Source: Roseiarcus sp963764955 | GTDB taxonomy: Bacteria; Pseudomonadota; Alphaproteobacteria; Rhizobiales; Beijerinckiaceae | Assembly (NCBI GenBank): GCA_963764955.1 | Contig: CAVXVE010000004.1 | Location: 267,663-331,662, forward strand | Reading direction: 5' to 3' | DNA length: 64,000 nucleotides | In this document: positions 9,625 to 19,112 of the stretch, piece after piece | Layout of the letters: each line of letters starts with the position of its first letter | Position numbering within the stretch: position 1 is the first letter of the stretch | Notes under the pieces: generated by a model | Seen by the model: only the letters and a program-made list of their open reading frames with translations | Database searches by the model: none | Told to the model about the DNA's origin: nothing | Translations under genes and position numbers: made by a program

Positions 9625-9795
9625 TCAGAGCGCGTGCCACATTTGTTGCGGCCGAGTCGAAAGCCCTGAGTGTTCCACGTTCAATTTGAAGCCGACCGAC
9701 CTGACAGAGACGATGACGCGCCAATTGCCGGTCGGGTCGAGCTTGCGGCGCAAATTGCCGATCTGCACGTCGACGATGAGATTGCAAGGTTGTAG
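9625..9795 (-). pseudogene. C-terminal remnant of an OmpR-family response regulator
   Basis: The minus strand reads IVDVQIGNLRRKLDPTG followed by WRVIVSVRSVGFKLNVE, the recognition helix and wing of an OmpR/PhoB winged-helix domain. The start of the domain and the receiver domain are absent, and no start codon with a ribosome site is near. About 50 residues remain, so this is a dead fragment. Nothing else recognisable is seen in 9322-9624. Confidence 0.6.
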
Positions 9796-10019
9796 CAGAC
9801 ATCGTCGATACCTTCGTCGGTCCTCACCCCCTAATCTCGCGCTGGAACGGGTCGAGCGCAAGACCGCTCAGGCTGCGTTGACCAACCCGGACGTAGCGGT
9901 CCGATCAATCCTGTCCCAGCCGCCGCGGTCATCGAAAGCGCCATGCCTACTTGTCGATGATCAGCGGCTGTAGCTGAGGGCTGTGCGCCTGAGCGTGATG
10001 AGCGGCGCAGCACCGTGCC

Positions 10020-10180
10020 ACGGGTCTAGCTCGACCGCGTTCAAGTGACGCGTCGAGGCCAGCCGTGAGACTGGACCAGCCGGTGTAATTGTCGAGCGAG
10101 CGCGTCTCGTCGACGATTGCGTCCCACGGGATATCGCCGCTCTCGCGCAGATTGGTGATGGCGTCGGGCACATCCTGGTA
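10020..10180 (-). pseudogene. Fragment of an unrecognised conserved protein
   Basis: The frame contains YQDVPDAITNLRESGDIPWD followed by AIVDETRSLDNYTGW, which has the regular feel of real protein sequence. There is no start or family signature I can name, and it dissolves after about 50 residues. It lies directly downstream of the integrase fusion at 10190. Confidence 0.3.
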
Positions 10181-10189
10181 CCAAAGTGG

Positions 10190-11542
10190 TTAAGCCTTCT
10201 TAGTAGTGGGAAATGAGATGACCTTGCGCCCATCGTCGAGGAGCCAGCGGCTGTACAGCTCCATAATTGACCGTCTTTTTTCGACCGCCGTCCGGCGCCG
10301 ATAACTGGCTTCAGTAGAACCCAAACTGTGGGCCAGCGCGGCTTCGGCTAAATCGCGCGGCACATCGTCGGCTACGTCGCCACAAAAATCCCTGAAAACT
10401 GACCTCCAACCGTGCGCCGTCGCCGCGCCGATTCCAGCTTTGGCGGGGGCAGTGGCGAAAGCGGCGTAGCTGATCGGAGACCCGGACCGCCCAGGGAAAA
10501 TGCTATCGCCGGTGCGGATCCGCGCCTGCCGGTCGAGCACCTCGAGCGCAAGGGCGGATAGAGGCACCTTGTGCTCATGGTCGGATTTCATTCTCGACGC
10601 AGGCACCGTCCACAACTTCTTCTCGAGATCAACCTCAGCCCATTGCGCGTTGAGCGCCTCGCTCGGCCTCGAGGCGCACAAAATCATGAACGCCCACGCC
10701 CCAAAGACGCTGTGGGTCTCCGCCTGCGCCCGAAGCTCCCGGAAGATTTCTGGCGCATCATCGAGATCGACCGCGCGGAAGTGGTCCCGCTTAAACTTGC
10801 GGCGCTGGTGCAGCTTGCTATCGGCGGGATTAATCTTGTTGGCGCTGCGCAGACCCTTAGCGATTGCGAAGTTGAGCACCTGCTCGATGCGCATCCTAAG
10901 ACGCGGACCGGTCTTGGCCGCGCCGGCCGCCTCCGTCGCCTTGATCGCCGCAGACACGTCGGCTATCTCGATGGCGTCGACAGATAGATGACCGATTCGA
11001 GGGAGGGCGTATTTAGCGACCGGTGTGAGCCAGTGCGCCCCGGCGCGCGGTCGTCTTCGTGACGCCGAAGCCAAGCGGCTGGTCGATTGATAGAGTTTGG
11101 CGAGTGCGAGCCCCGCGCGCAAAGCCCAACTTCGAGCGCCTTGCTGCTTCGCGATTGCGAGAGCGGTTTGGAAAGCTTCCTCGGCGGAGGCGGGACCGGA
11201 CGGATCGCGTTGGAGCAGAAGTTCACCACGAAGAAGATGGGGGAACGACAGGTTGCAACGATTTTCAAGCTGACTCACGAGGGTCATTGCTTCTTTGATG
11301 CGCGCAAGAGCCCGCTCCGTGCCTAGCGTCTTCGCCTTCAGCTCCGCGAGCAGCACCGTTTGGAGCCAACCATCGCTCGCGCCCTGAGCAGTCCGCTCCG
11401 CCAGCGCCCGGCGAAGGTCCGCTGCGCCCAGGCCGTCCTCGCGCCCGCGCTCGAAGGTTTCGCGCGGACACCCGAAATGCCCGAGATCGCTGAGGCGCAG
11501 GCGCTGTTGGCGGCTATCGAGGCCGGCGCGCATGTGAGGCAC
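10190..11542 (-). CDS. Fusion: cyclase-type TPR fragment joined to the C-terminal half of a P4-type integrase
   Basis: One open frame of 450 codons joins two unrelated parts. Residues about 66-160 are the end of the TPR region found in the big cyclase genes of this window (RALARIKEAMTLVSQLENRC, LLRGELLLQRDPSGPASAEE, QGARSWALRAGLALAKLYQS). From about residue 170 it is a P4-type tyrosine integrase (HWLTPVAKYALPRIG, VLNFAIAKGLRSANKI). The catalytic Arg (CASRPSEALNAQW), HGWRSVF box, AHSLG His and the Tyr in EASYRR are all retained; the integrase N-terminal Arm domain is missing. The junction is near base 11062. The first 65 residues have no recognisable origin. It is open throughout, but whether it is expressed is unknown; most likely a deletion product. 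Confidence 0.7.
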   Translation of the reverse strand: MPHMRAGLDSRQQRLRLSDLGHFGCPRETFERGREDGLGAADLRRALAERTAQGASDGWLQTVLLAELKAKTLGTERALARIKEAMTLVSQLENRCNLSFPHLLRGELLLQRDPSGPASAEEAFQTALAIAKQQGARSWALRAGLALAKLYQSTSRLASASRRRPRAGAHWLTPVAKYALPRIGHLSVDAIEIADVSAAIKATEAAGAAKTGPRLRMRIEQVLNFAIAKGLRSANKINPADSKLHQRRKFKRDHFRAVDLDDAPEIFRELRAQAETHSVFGAWAFMILCASRPSEALNAQWAEVDLEKKLWTVPASRMKSDHEHKVPLSALALEVLDRQARIRTGDSIFPGRSGSPISYAAFATAPAKAGIGAATAHGWRSVFRDFCGDVADDVPRDLAEAALAHSLGSTEASYRRRTAVEKRRSIMELYSRWLLDDGRKVISFPTTKKA

Positions 11543-11548
11543 GCATAA
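11432..11548 (+). pseudogene. Inverted C-terminal tail of a cyclase-AAA-TPR gene
   Basis: The plus strand reads AVLAPALEGFARTPEMPEIA then EAQALLAAIEAGAHVRHA and a stop. This is the signature C-terminal end of the large cyclases at 33779 and 54408 (their ends include APALEGF, EMPEIAEAQ and LLAALAE). It points opposite to the TPR fragment at 11075-11340, although in an intact gene this tail would follow that fragment directly. An inversion inside a former cyclase gene explains both. Confidence 0.7.
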
Positions 11549-11639
11549 CCACCGCCATGCTCTATCGCGACCAACTGGGAAATATTCACGCGCGGGCTCC
11601 TTGGCCTAACCTGAGCGGACGTTGGTCGCGCGCGATCGA

Positions 11640-11815
11640 ATGGCGCGGATCGGTAGAGTCGAGATGTGGCGCGGTGACGTTAGGCTGAGCATGTCTGTTC
11701 CCGCCCCTTTCGTCTGGCGGTGCCTTAGTGGCTCAACCGTAGCTCCGTTTCCACACCCCGCTCATCGAACCGGACATGCAGATTTCCCGCATCCGGCTCT
11801 CGGTTGCGGCAGGGT
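11640..11815 (-). other. Possible group II intron-like noncoding remnant
   Basis: The minus strand contains the strings GTCCGGTTCGATGAGCGGGG, GTGGAAACGGAGCTACGG and GCCAGACGAAAGGGGCGGG. From memory these resemble sequence found next to bacterial group II intron reverse-transcriptase genes. No reverse transcriptase is present. Low confidence; offered because no protein explains the stretch. Confidence 0.25.
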
Positions 11816-14365
11816 GGTTTGCGGATTTTTGGCCCAATGGAGAATCTGCTGATACCCTCCCAGGACCGACGTGCCGGGCGCGTAATCCGCTTTTCGAGCC
11901 TTTGCTATGGGTGGTGGACCATGCCTTCATCAAGTCGCGTGTCCGCGCGCAAAATGTCGAACCTATAGCCATCCAGGAGCAAGCATTGTCTCGAGGCGAC
12001 GAGGACAAACGGCGGGATACGAGTTTCGACCCATCGGCGAGCGCTCATGAGTTCCGTCAGGGCCTTGCGCGCCATCAGCAGGGCCAGCTTGTCGAGGCGG
12101 AACGACATTACGATGCGGCGTTGAAGAGCCAGCCCGACAATTTCGAGGCGCTGCACATGCTGGGCGTAATCGCGCTCCAAAAGGGTCGCTTCGAACAGGG
12201 CGTCGAAATCATTAGAAAGGCGGTCGCGTTGAACGAAAATTCGGCGATTGCTTTCAACAATTTGGCCAAGGGTCTTAAAGACCTCGGTCGGTTCGACGAG
12301 GCGATTATCCATTTTGAACGCGCGATCGCGCTCGCGCCGGCCTTTGCCGACGCGCAGTTTGGTTATGGGACCGCCCTCCATTTTGTGAATCGATCCGAGG
12401 ACGCGCTCGTTCATTTCGAAAAAGCAATCGCCCTCCATCCCAAATTCGTCGCAGCGCTCAACAACCGCGGGTTGGCCCTGGCGAAATTGAAGCGGTTCAC
12501 AGAGGCTCTGGCCAGTTACGACAAAGCCCTGGCGATCCAGCCGAGTTTCGGGGACGCGCACAACAACCGCGGCAATGCGCTCAAGGCCTTAATGCGTTTT
12601 GACGACGCGCTTGCCAGTTTCGACAAGGCGATTGCCGTCCGACCGGATTCCGCCGAGGCGCACTGCAATCGCGGCAATGTACTCGTCCAATTGGCGCGAT
12701 TCGACGATGCGCTGGCCAGTTTCGACACAGCGATTGCGGTCCGACCGCATTTTGCCGAGGCGCATCGCGGTCGCGGCGACGCACTCGCAAACCTCAATCG
12801 GTTTGGCGACGCGCTGGGAAGCTTCGACCGGGCGATAGCGATTGAGCCGCTACTACGTCGACGCATGGATTTCCCGCACCGAGACTCTATTCACCTGCAA
12901 TCGCAATGACGAGGCTGTCAAAAGCGCGCAAGCGGCGATCGATATCGATCCCGAGAATGCTTTATGCCGATTTCTAAGTTGTGTTTGCGAGTTGAGAATT
13001 TTGTATGACAACGAGGACGATGTCGAAGCCCGTCGCAGGGCTTACGAAAATAAGCTTCGGGCTATCTGCAGCGACTACGAGGCCGGACGCCTGAGGGCAA
13101 ACATGATCGAGGCGGTCGCGCACTGCAAACCTTTTTATCTGGCCTATCAAGACCGCAACGACCGGGATTTGCAGACCCTCTACGGGACACTGGCCTGCCG
13201 GGCCATTGGGGCTCAGTTTCGTCAAGCCGCTCTGCCTGCGCCCCCCGACGCCGGCGAACCAGTCCGCGTGGGCTTCGTGAGCAGCCATTTCTACGCGCAC
13301 TCGAACTGGAAAATTCCAATCAAAGGCTGGATGAGCCAGTTGGATCGCAACCGTTTCACAATATTCGGCTACCACCTGGGTCGACAGCGAGACCAGGAAA
13401 CCGAGGTCGCGGCGAAACTCTGCTCTCGATTTGTGCACCGCGCTATGCCTCTAGAAGGCTGGCGCGATGAAATCCTCGCGGACGCCCCGCATGTCCTCAT
13501 CTATCCAGGGCTTCTGATGGATGAGTTGTCTTTGCAACTCGCCGCGCAAAGGCTTGCGCCAGTTCAGTGCAATTCCTGGGGGCACCCGGAAACCAGCGGT
13601 CTTCCCACGCTCGATTACTTTCTGAGCAGCGATATGATGGAGCCCGCTGACGCGGCCGAACATTATACCGAGCGCTTGGTGCGCCTACCGAACCTTTCGA
13701 TCTATTATGAGCCCATCGCACTATCGCCGGTGAGGATGACCCGGGGCGAGCTCGGTATGAGGCCCGACGCAGTTGTGTTCTGGTCCGGCCAGTCGCTTTA
13801 CAAGTATCTTCCGCAGCATGATTTTGTCTTCGCCAAAATTGCGAAGTTGGCGGGAAACTGCCAGTTTGTGTTTATCAAACATGCTAAAGAAGCGGCGGTC
13901 GCGGATCTATTTCGCCGGCGTCTGGACTCCGTATTTTCGGACTTGGGTTTGACGGCTTCAGACCATTGCCTATTTATCGAAAGTTTGAGCGCTGATCGGT
14001 ACGTCGCCGCCCTCGGCAATTGCGACATTTTCCTCGACAGCATCGGATGGTCCGGTTGCAATTCGACCTTGGAGAGCCTCGTCCATAATCTGCCTGTTGT
14101 GACGTTGAGAGGGGCGCTTATGCGAGGTCGCCATAGCAGCGCTATTTTGAACAGAATTGGAGTTGGAGAAACGGTCGCGGACTCGATCGACGAATACGTT
14201 TCGATTGCGATTCGATTGGCGATAAATTCAGAGGAACGCAGGCGAATTAGCCTAGAGATCGATCGGAATAAGCATAGAGTTTACCGTGATCGTGACTGCA
14301 TTGCGGGGCTCGAGGATTTTATTGAGAACGCGGCGCGCGGGCGCATGGTGGAAAAAAGAGACTGA
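11776..14365 (+). pseudogene. SPINDLY-type O-GlcNAc transferase (TPR + glycosyltransferase 41), one frameshift
   Basis: The family attaches N-acetylglucosamine to Ser/Thr of target proteins in the cytoplasm. The N-terminal half holds about eight TPR units (from FRQGLARHQQGQLVEAERHY through repeats such as RFDDALASFDKAIAVRPDSA). The C-terminal half is the catalytic region: VRVGFVSSHFYAHSNWKIPI, PVQCNSWGHPETSGLPTLDY, LSSDMMEPADAAEHYTERLV, VVFWSGQSLYKYLPQHDFVF, and LDSIGWSGCNSTLESLVHNL. A one-base shift near 12850 (between AIEP and YYVDAW) splits it into frames ending at 12909 and 14365; otherwise it is complete. The start is uncertain: the ATG at 11776 opens the frame, but the TPR signal begins only near 12040. 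Neither flank suggests a target protein. Confidence 0.85.
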
Positions 14366-14722
14366 AATAGGATTCAGCTCTAAACCGGCAACTGAGGCTT
14401 CAATGAGAAGCTCACGTTTTCTCCACCCTCTGTTCGGCAAATCGTCGGCGAATGATCGGTGTTTGCGCATTTGAGACGTTTGAGCGACGGTTTTAATCGA
14501 CATCAAGCGGACACTGGCAGCGCCACCTCGAATTGATCCCCATGAAGCGCGGCGAGTCGTTGCCACTGCGCTGATTGGTTGTAAGATACACCATGTCTTC
14601 GACCGTCGGCGCGCCGAAAATGTCCACAAACCACGAGAGCATTGGGAGGTCGGTGCTTCTTAGCGTGTGACAGTGATAGCTCTTGCGCGCCCCTTGTTAC
14701 TGGAAGGCTTCAAAGGGTAAGA
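14366..14722. other. Intergenic, with one copy of the TTTGCGCA dispersed repeat
   Basis: No gene is visible. Bases 14451-14510 carry a copy of the dispersed repeat (TGTTTGCGCATTTGAGACGT, then TTTAATCGACATCAAGCGG). The remainder shows nothing I can support. Confidence 0.5.
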
Positions 14723-15310
14723 CTACCTCCGAGCGCGCTCCTGTGCGAGAGCAGCGTTCACCGACAACAGTTCGCACTGAGTGCGTCGGAAGTAAAGATG
14801 TCCATCTTTGTCAAGGAGTGGCAATAGTTCGGAATCCGCGCTTGTATTTATAATTGCCTGTCGCTCAACCGCAATTTTCATCGACATTATGATTACATCG
14901 ATCCGTTTTGTCACGTACAGCTCTACCAAATGCCGCAGCATTTTCGTTTGCACGTAAATTTCCAGCCGCGGCGAACGAGCATCCACTTCGCTCCAAACCA
15001 TCCGGGCCGACCGGTGTAGTTCAGGAAGTCCAAAGTTATCCTCAGTTTGGACAAGCGCGGCGACATCGACCTGAAAATGATCAAAAATTGCCGCCACGTC
15101 TCCGACAGACAGCGCGTTGGCAACCGTCCCAACGCCGTGGAGAACTGAATATTGCAAAGATGAGGGTGGTCGACGAACGATGATACGGCTCGATATTAAC
15201 TGTTGCTGACGAGTTATGTCATCGAAGGTTACGTCAATGTCCAGCCAATACAGTTTTGATCGCGATTCGGATCTTTCGCGAAACGAAGTGCCAGAAATGT
15301 CGGTTGCCAT
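14723..15310 (-). CDS. Hypothetical protein (195 aa)
   Basis: An ATG frame beginning MATDISGTSFRERSESRSKL. It has a soluble, mixed alpha/beta composition (WLDIDVTFDDITRQQQLISS, VGDVAAIFDHFQVDVAALVQ, ELYVTKRIDVIIMSMKIAVE) and no signal peptide or membrane segment. No family is recognised. Its base composition is less GC-rich than the neighbours, which may point to a separate origin. No strong ribosome site was seen before the ATG. Amino-acid use looks like real protein rather than an antisense shadow. Confidence 0.55.
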   Translation of the reverse strand: MATDISGTSFRERSESRSKLYWLDIDVTFDDITRQQQLISSRIIVRRPPSSLQYSVLHGVGTVANALSVGDVAAIFDHFQVDVAALVQTEDNFGLPELHRSARMVWSEVDARSPRLEIYVQTKMLRHLVELYVTKRIDVIIMSMKIAVERQAIINTSADSELLPLLDKDGHLYFRRTQCELLSVNAALAQERARR

Positions 15311-16015
15311 AGCTTAAATGTAAATTCCATGAAGCATCAAATAAATGTACCACTTAATCTCGGCAGAGTTCTTGACTAATATGTGGAGGCCTGCACAACA
15401 AGCATTCCTCTCCAAGAGTGGATTCCAAGTCGGACCGTCGATCTACCGGAACCGCAGGCACGGACGCGCAAAGTGGGCGCGCCTGCGGTTCGCTAGTGGA
15501 TCGAATCAGACACTTCGCACCCTTGGAATGCGCCAGTGCAATACTTTAAGCCGCCAAGCGAAGTCAGCAATAGGTAGAACTACCCATGATTTGACGGTCC
15601 TGATCGCCCCGTTATTGCCGACCAGACTTTCGCTGGGCGGCGGCCAAGACCAGTCCAGGGCGGATTCAAATGTCAGGTTCAATCCACTCTCATGTTCGCC
15701 GCTTCAAGTAGCAGGCACAAGAATGCGTAGCTCGCGCGCGAGCGGTTCAGAATGGCCGCGACTGAGCAGGGCAAGAGGCACGATCATCAAAACGACGGTT
15801 GATCATGCTCTGATGCGCGGGTTGGATACCGCCGGACCGGTGATGCGTCGCGGAGCTTCCTCTGTCTAGGCGCCAGCGTCGGAAAATATCCGGCTGATAG
15901 TGGACGCGAGGGTTCTCCTGGCCGTGACCGTGCCTCCAGCCTTGCTCAGCTTTGGATAGATGGGTTGTCGGCGATGACCTCCTTTTCGTGATGTCAAGCT
16001 GTCGATCTCAGCGCA
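15311..16015. other. Intergenic stretch before the second IS110
   Basis: A long frame on the plus strand exists here, but its composition (Arg/Ser/Thr-rich, no motif) does not support a gene. The last ~100 bases before 16016 probably belong to the flank of the IS110 element; its exact end could not be placed. Confidence 0.35.
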
Positions 16016-17127
16016 TCAAGCGTCGGCGATCTGAACGTGCCTGGCGATCGCCCAGGCAAAGCCCGTCAGTTCCCGAGCGATCGCGGTCGTGACCACAGTG
16101 GGTGATTTTCCCGCCCGGGCGAGCTTGCGATAGCGCCGACACAGTCGCTCCTGGGCCTTCCACGCGGTGTCGCGGATCGGTTTTGCCAGACCCTCCTGGC
16201 GCAGCAGTTGCTCCCGGCTAATGCGCGCCGGGAACCGATAACTCCAGGCCGCCTCGATCAGCATTCGTCGGGCTGCGCCATTTCCGGCTTTCGTGATGCC
16301 GCCTTGGCGTCGTGTGGCGCCGCTGGAGTGCTCGGACGGAACCAGACCGAGATACGCCATGAGCTGGCGGGGATTTGCGAAGCGGGTGATGTCGCCGAGT
16401 TCGGCAATCACCGTCGCCGCCGCGACCAGAGCCATCCCGCGCAGCGCTTGCAGGGCGCGCACCACCGAAGCCAGCGACCAATCCGGCAGCGCCGCCTCGA
16501 TATGAGCTTCCAAACGGTCGCGTCGCGCCGTCGCCGCCTCGACCGCGGCGATGCAGTCTTCCAGCACGATGTGATGCGCCGCCTGATCGAATCCGCAGTC
16601 CGGCCATCCAGCGACGGTGCATCAATGTCCACGCCGGCCGATTGTAGTGACGGCCATGGCGCAGGAGAAAGCCAGAGAGCTGCTGACGGGCCTGGCGCAG
16701 ACTGCGGACGGCCGCAAGACGCGCGCGTACGAGATCGCGGATCGCCTCATGAGCCTGATCAGGAAATCCACACCGCGGTCAGTTCACCGGCGCGATGCAG
16801 CTTGGCCAGGTTGATCGCATCCCGCCGGTCGGTCTTGATCCGATCTCCCGGCTTGCGTGGGATCAACGACGGAGCAACGACAACGCAACCATGCCCAGCC
16901 AGGGTCAACTGCCGTTGAATGCCATAGCCGCAAGGGCCGGCCTCATAACAGAACCGTAGCTCGCTTCCAGCGCGCGACAGCCTCGCCGCCAGAGCGTTCA
17001 AGGCCATCGCTGTGTTCGCGATCTTGCCATACTCGCGCACGTCCTTGTGTGCGCCCGTCTCCGCAAGCGCGACCGCGATCGTATCCTTGTGCACGTCAAG
17101 GCCGACGTAGGTGATACGCTGCTCCAA
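16016..17127 (-). pseudogene. IS110/IS1111-family transposase with two frameshifts
   Basis: Full-length element transposase. The likely start is the TTG at 17127, with AGGAG seven bases upstream, giving LEQRITYVGLDVHKDTIAVA. The DEDD domain is intact (GLDVHKD, CYEAGPCGYG, KTDRRDAINLAKLHRAGEL). So is the C-terminal Transposase_20 domain (ALRGMALVAAATVIAELGDI, FANPRQLMAYLGLVPSEHSS, NGAARRMLIEAAW). Between them two one-base shifts occur, near 16772 (after LTAVWI) and 16592 (after AGLRI), both next to a GATC. The middle part reads well in the intervening frame (DQAHEAIRDLVRARLAAVRS, FLLRHGRHYNRPAWTLMHRR). Everything a working transposase needs is present apart from the shifts. Confidence 0.88.
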
Positions 17128-17468
17128 GACCCGTCTCCTATGCATGAGGCTCGGCGCCGGCACAGCCGGCGCAACCCTCGACAAGCCTGCATACTGTGAG
17201 ACGGGTCGCCCTATCTCAGGTGAACATCTGGTCTAGGGACCGCACCGAGTTCGATCAATTCATGACCGAATTGGAGTTGCGAGCCGAACCACGCGACTGA
17301 CGCTCGCCGAGCTTCGGCGCGCGGCGTTCACGCGGCGAAGCGCGAGTCAAAGCTGGTCCCAGCGAGGGCGGTCGGGGATGCGAAGGCCCTGGACGAACAC
17401 GTGTAGTGCGGGTGCTTCCGAAAGGATGTCCGGTGACACAACCTAAAGGTTGTGGTAGGTTGCGACCC

Positions 17469-17714
17469 GTGGTCCGCATCACCATTACCCCTGCAGCCTA
17501 CGCCGTAATCAAGCCGAGCCTTGCGAAGGGCGTAAACGATCCGCCGCCGCAACGAGACGCGGCTGGCCGCTTCGTCATCTGTGTCGAGGAGACTTACGTT
17601 GACAAGCTCAAGGCGCTGCGCCGATTCCGCGAGAATTACAGCGATGTCATCCTGAGGCTGGCCGAACCGGAGGCAACAAGGGCGACCGTGGTGAAGCTCG
17701 CTGAACGCGGGTGA
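17469..17714 (+). CDS. Small protein, ribbon-helix-helix-like (81 aa)
   Basis: A GTG at 17469 opens VVRITITPAAYAVIKPSLAK; the frame also runs further upstream, without a good start. The C-terminal half (RFVICVEETYVDKLKALRRF, then RENYSDVILRLAE) matches the pattern of the 51-residue protein at 2156-2311. The first half (ITITPAAYAVIKPSLAKGV) is commonly seen in small proteins of mobile elements. Function unknown; an antitoxin-like or accessory DNA-binding role is only a guess. Confidence 0.5.
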   Translation: MVRITITPAAYAVIKPSLAKGVNDPPPQRDAAGRFVICVEETYVDKLKALRRFRENYSDVILRLAEPEATRATVVKLAERG

Positions 17715-18289
17715 GCCCTCGACCCAGTCCCGCCGGTGGCGTCGTGGAGACCCTTCGTTCATCCCTACTACCCGAGCGGGGCGTCGTCTCGGCCGAGGCG
17801 TGGTCAAACTTCGTCCCATTCGCCCACGAGGACACAAGCTAGGCCGCGGGGGCGGTGACGTTGAGGTCGAGGTCGGCGGCGTTGGTGGTCCCCCGTGTTG
17901 CGCGCTCGCCGCAACACGAACCTCGCGGCGCGATCCCGGCGGCGCGGATTGCTGCCGGCCAGAGCTTCGTGCAGCAGCGCGTCGGCACGTTCGAACACCG
18001 CCCACCTATTACGCGCGCCAACCTGTCGTCGAACGGCAGCAATCGGCGGAGTCGCCGGCTTTATCAGGTGTTCCGAGTATATCAGTCCTTATTCGAAGGC
18101 GCTGGGCTAGCCTCGCGGTCGATGAGCTTCCCGGCGGCAATCATCGTCGAGGGCGTGCCGGCGCAACTCCCGGCGGCGGCACATATGGCGCGTACAGATG
18201 CGCGACCAACGGCGGCGGCGGGTGGGGACCGGGCCACACGGGCAACGTCGGCGCCGCGCATACGTCGCGACCTTTCGCTTCGGAAAGGT
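17715..18289. other. Decayed stretch with a third tail of the zinc-finger/HTH family
   Basis: On the minus strand bases about 18150-18260 read WPGPHPPPPLVAHLYAPYV, matching the tail PKWLGPGGPPPLVAHLYATW of the gene at 19080-19787. The rest, 17715-18150, holds open frames of Arg-rich composition without any feature I can support. Confidence 0.4.
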
Positions 18290-19112
18290 TCAGCCCTCGA
18301 GCCCCAGCGCCTGCCGCGCCGCCGCTTCCCGCTCAGCCCGCCATTCGGCGTGACAAGCCCGATGAAAACGCGCTCTCGCCTCGCCGTTCGACACTTCCTG
18401 CCAATGCTGCCCCGCGACGATCGGCTTACGACAGCGCAAACAGGAGGCGAGCGGCCAGGCGATGAGGCGATTCGCGAATCCAGGCGTCAATCCGCTCGCG
18501 CTCGTAACGGACGGCGGGATCGGGCTCCGGAACGGCGACGACCCGCTCCGGCTCGGTGACGACGGGATCAGGCTCCGGCTTCGGTTCCGGTTCGGCCGCA
18601 ACGGTATGCTCGAGCTGCGCCGCCGGCTTCGCAACCTCGCCCTCGATGCAGTCGTCGCGGCGACCATCGTCATAAACTGGCGGCTTCCACTCGTCTTCGC
18701 CAGGCTTCTCGTCGTCGCTCTCGCCCGGATTGCGCCAGCGGATCACGATGCGGCGCGGTTCGGAACCAGCGCCGATATTCACGTCGACCGAAGCCGCCGA
18801 ACTCGTGATCCAGCCGCGCCGGCGAGCGCGATGGCTGTTGCGAATGGTGTCATCAAGCACAAACCGCCGCGCGACGATAAGCGTGCGCCGGAGCCCGGCC
18901 TCGATACGAGCGCGTCTGTCGAGCATCCGGCCAGGCGGTGGATTGAAACGCGCCGGCGCCGACTCGGGCCTGTTGCTGGTCTGCGGGGCGTGCGCGGATT
19001 GCGCCGACGCCGAACTCGAGTGGAAGATCATTTCGTGTATCCGCCCCGACGCAACCGACGTACGGCCGCCGCTGAGGAGGGGGCTCCGACTTCGGCGCCG
19101 TCCAAGTCGCAT
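18290..19112 (-). pseudogene. Decayed paralogue: zinc-protein C-terminus joined to HTH-gene tail and a zinc-finger end
   Basis: The minus strand reads ARFNPPPGRMLDRRARIEAG then LRRTLIVARRFVLDD, matching the C-terminus of the zinc protein at 19786-20258. It passes directly into RARRRGWITSSAASVDVNI and RRIVIRWRNPGE, which matches the middle of the gene at 19080-19787. An acidic, proline-rich linker (EPEPKPEPDPVVTEPE) follows, then after a frameshift near 18440 a CLRCRKPIVAGQHWQEVSNG / ARFHRACHAEW ending with Cys and His spaced as in a zinc finger. It looks like a second copy of the neighbouring pair, fused by an internal deletion. Confidence 0.5.

Noticed and set aside
15345..15869. A 174-codon plus-strand frame
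   Set aside because: Ser/Arg/Thr-rich with no motif, weak start, and it ends in IS flank sequence.
16592..16772. Programmed frameshifting in the IS110 transposase
   Set aside because: IS110 transposases are single-frame proteins, no slippery heptamer is seen, and two shifts would be needed.
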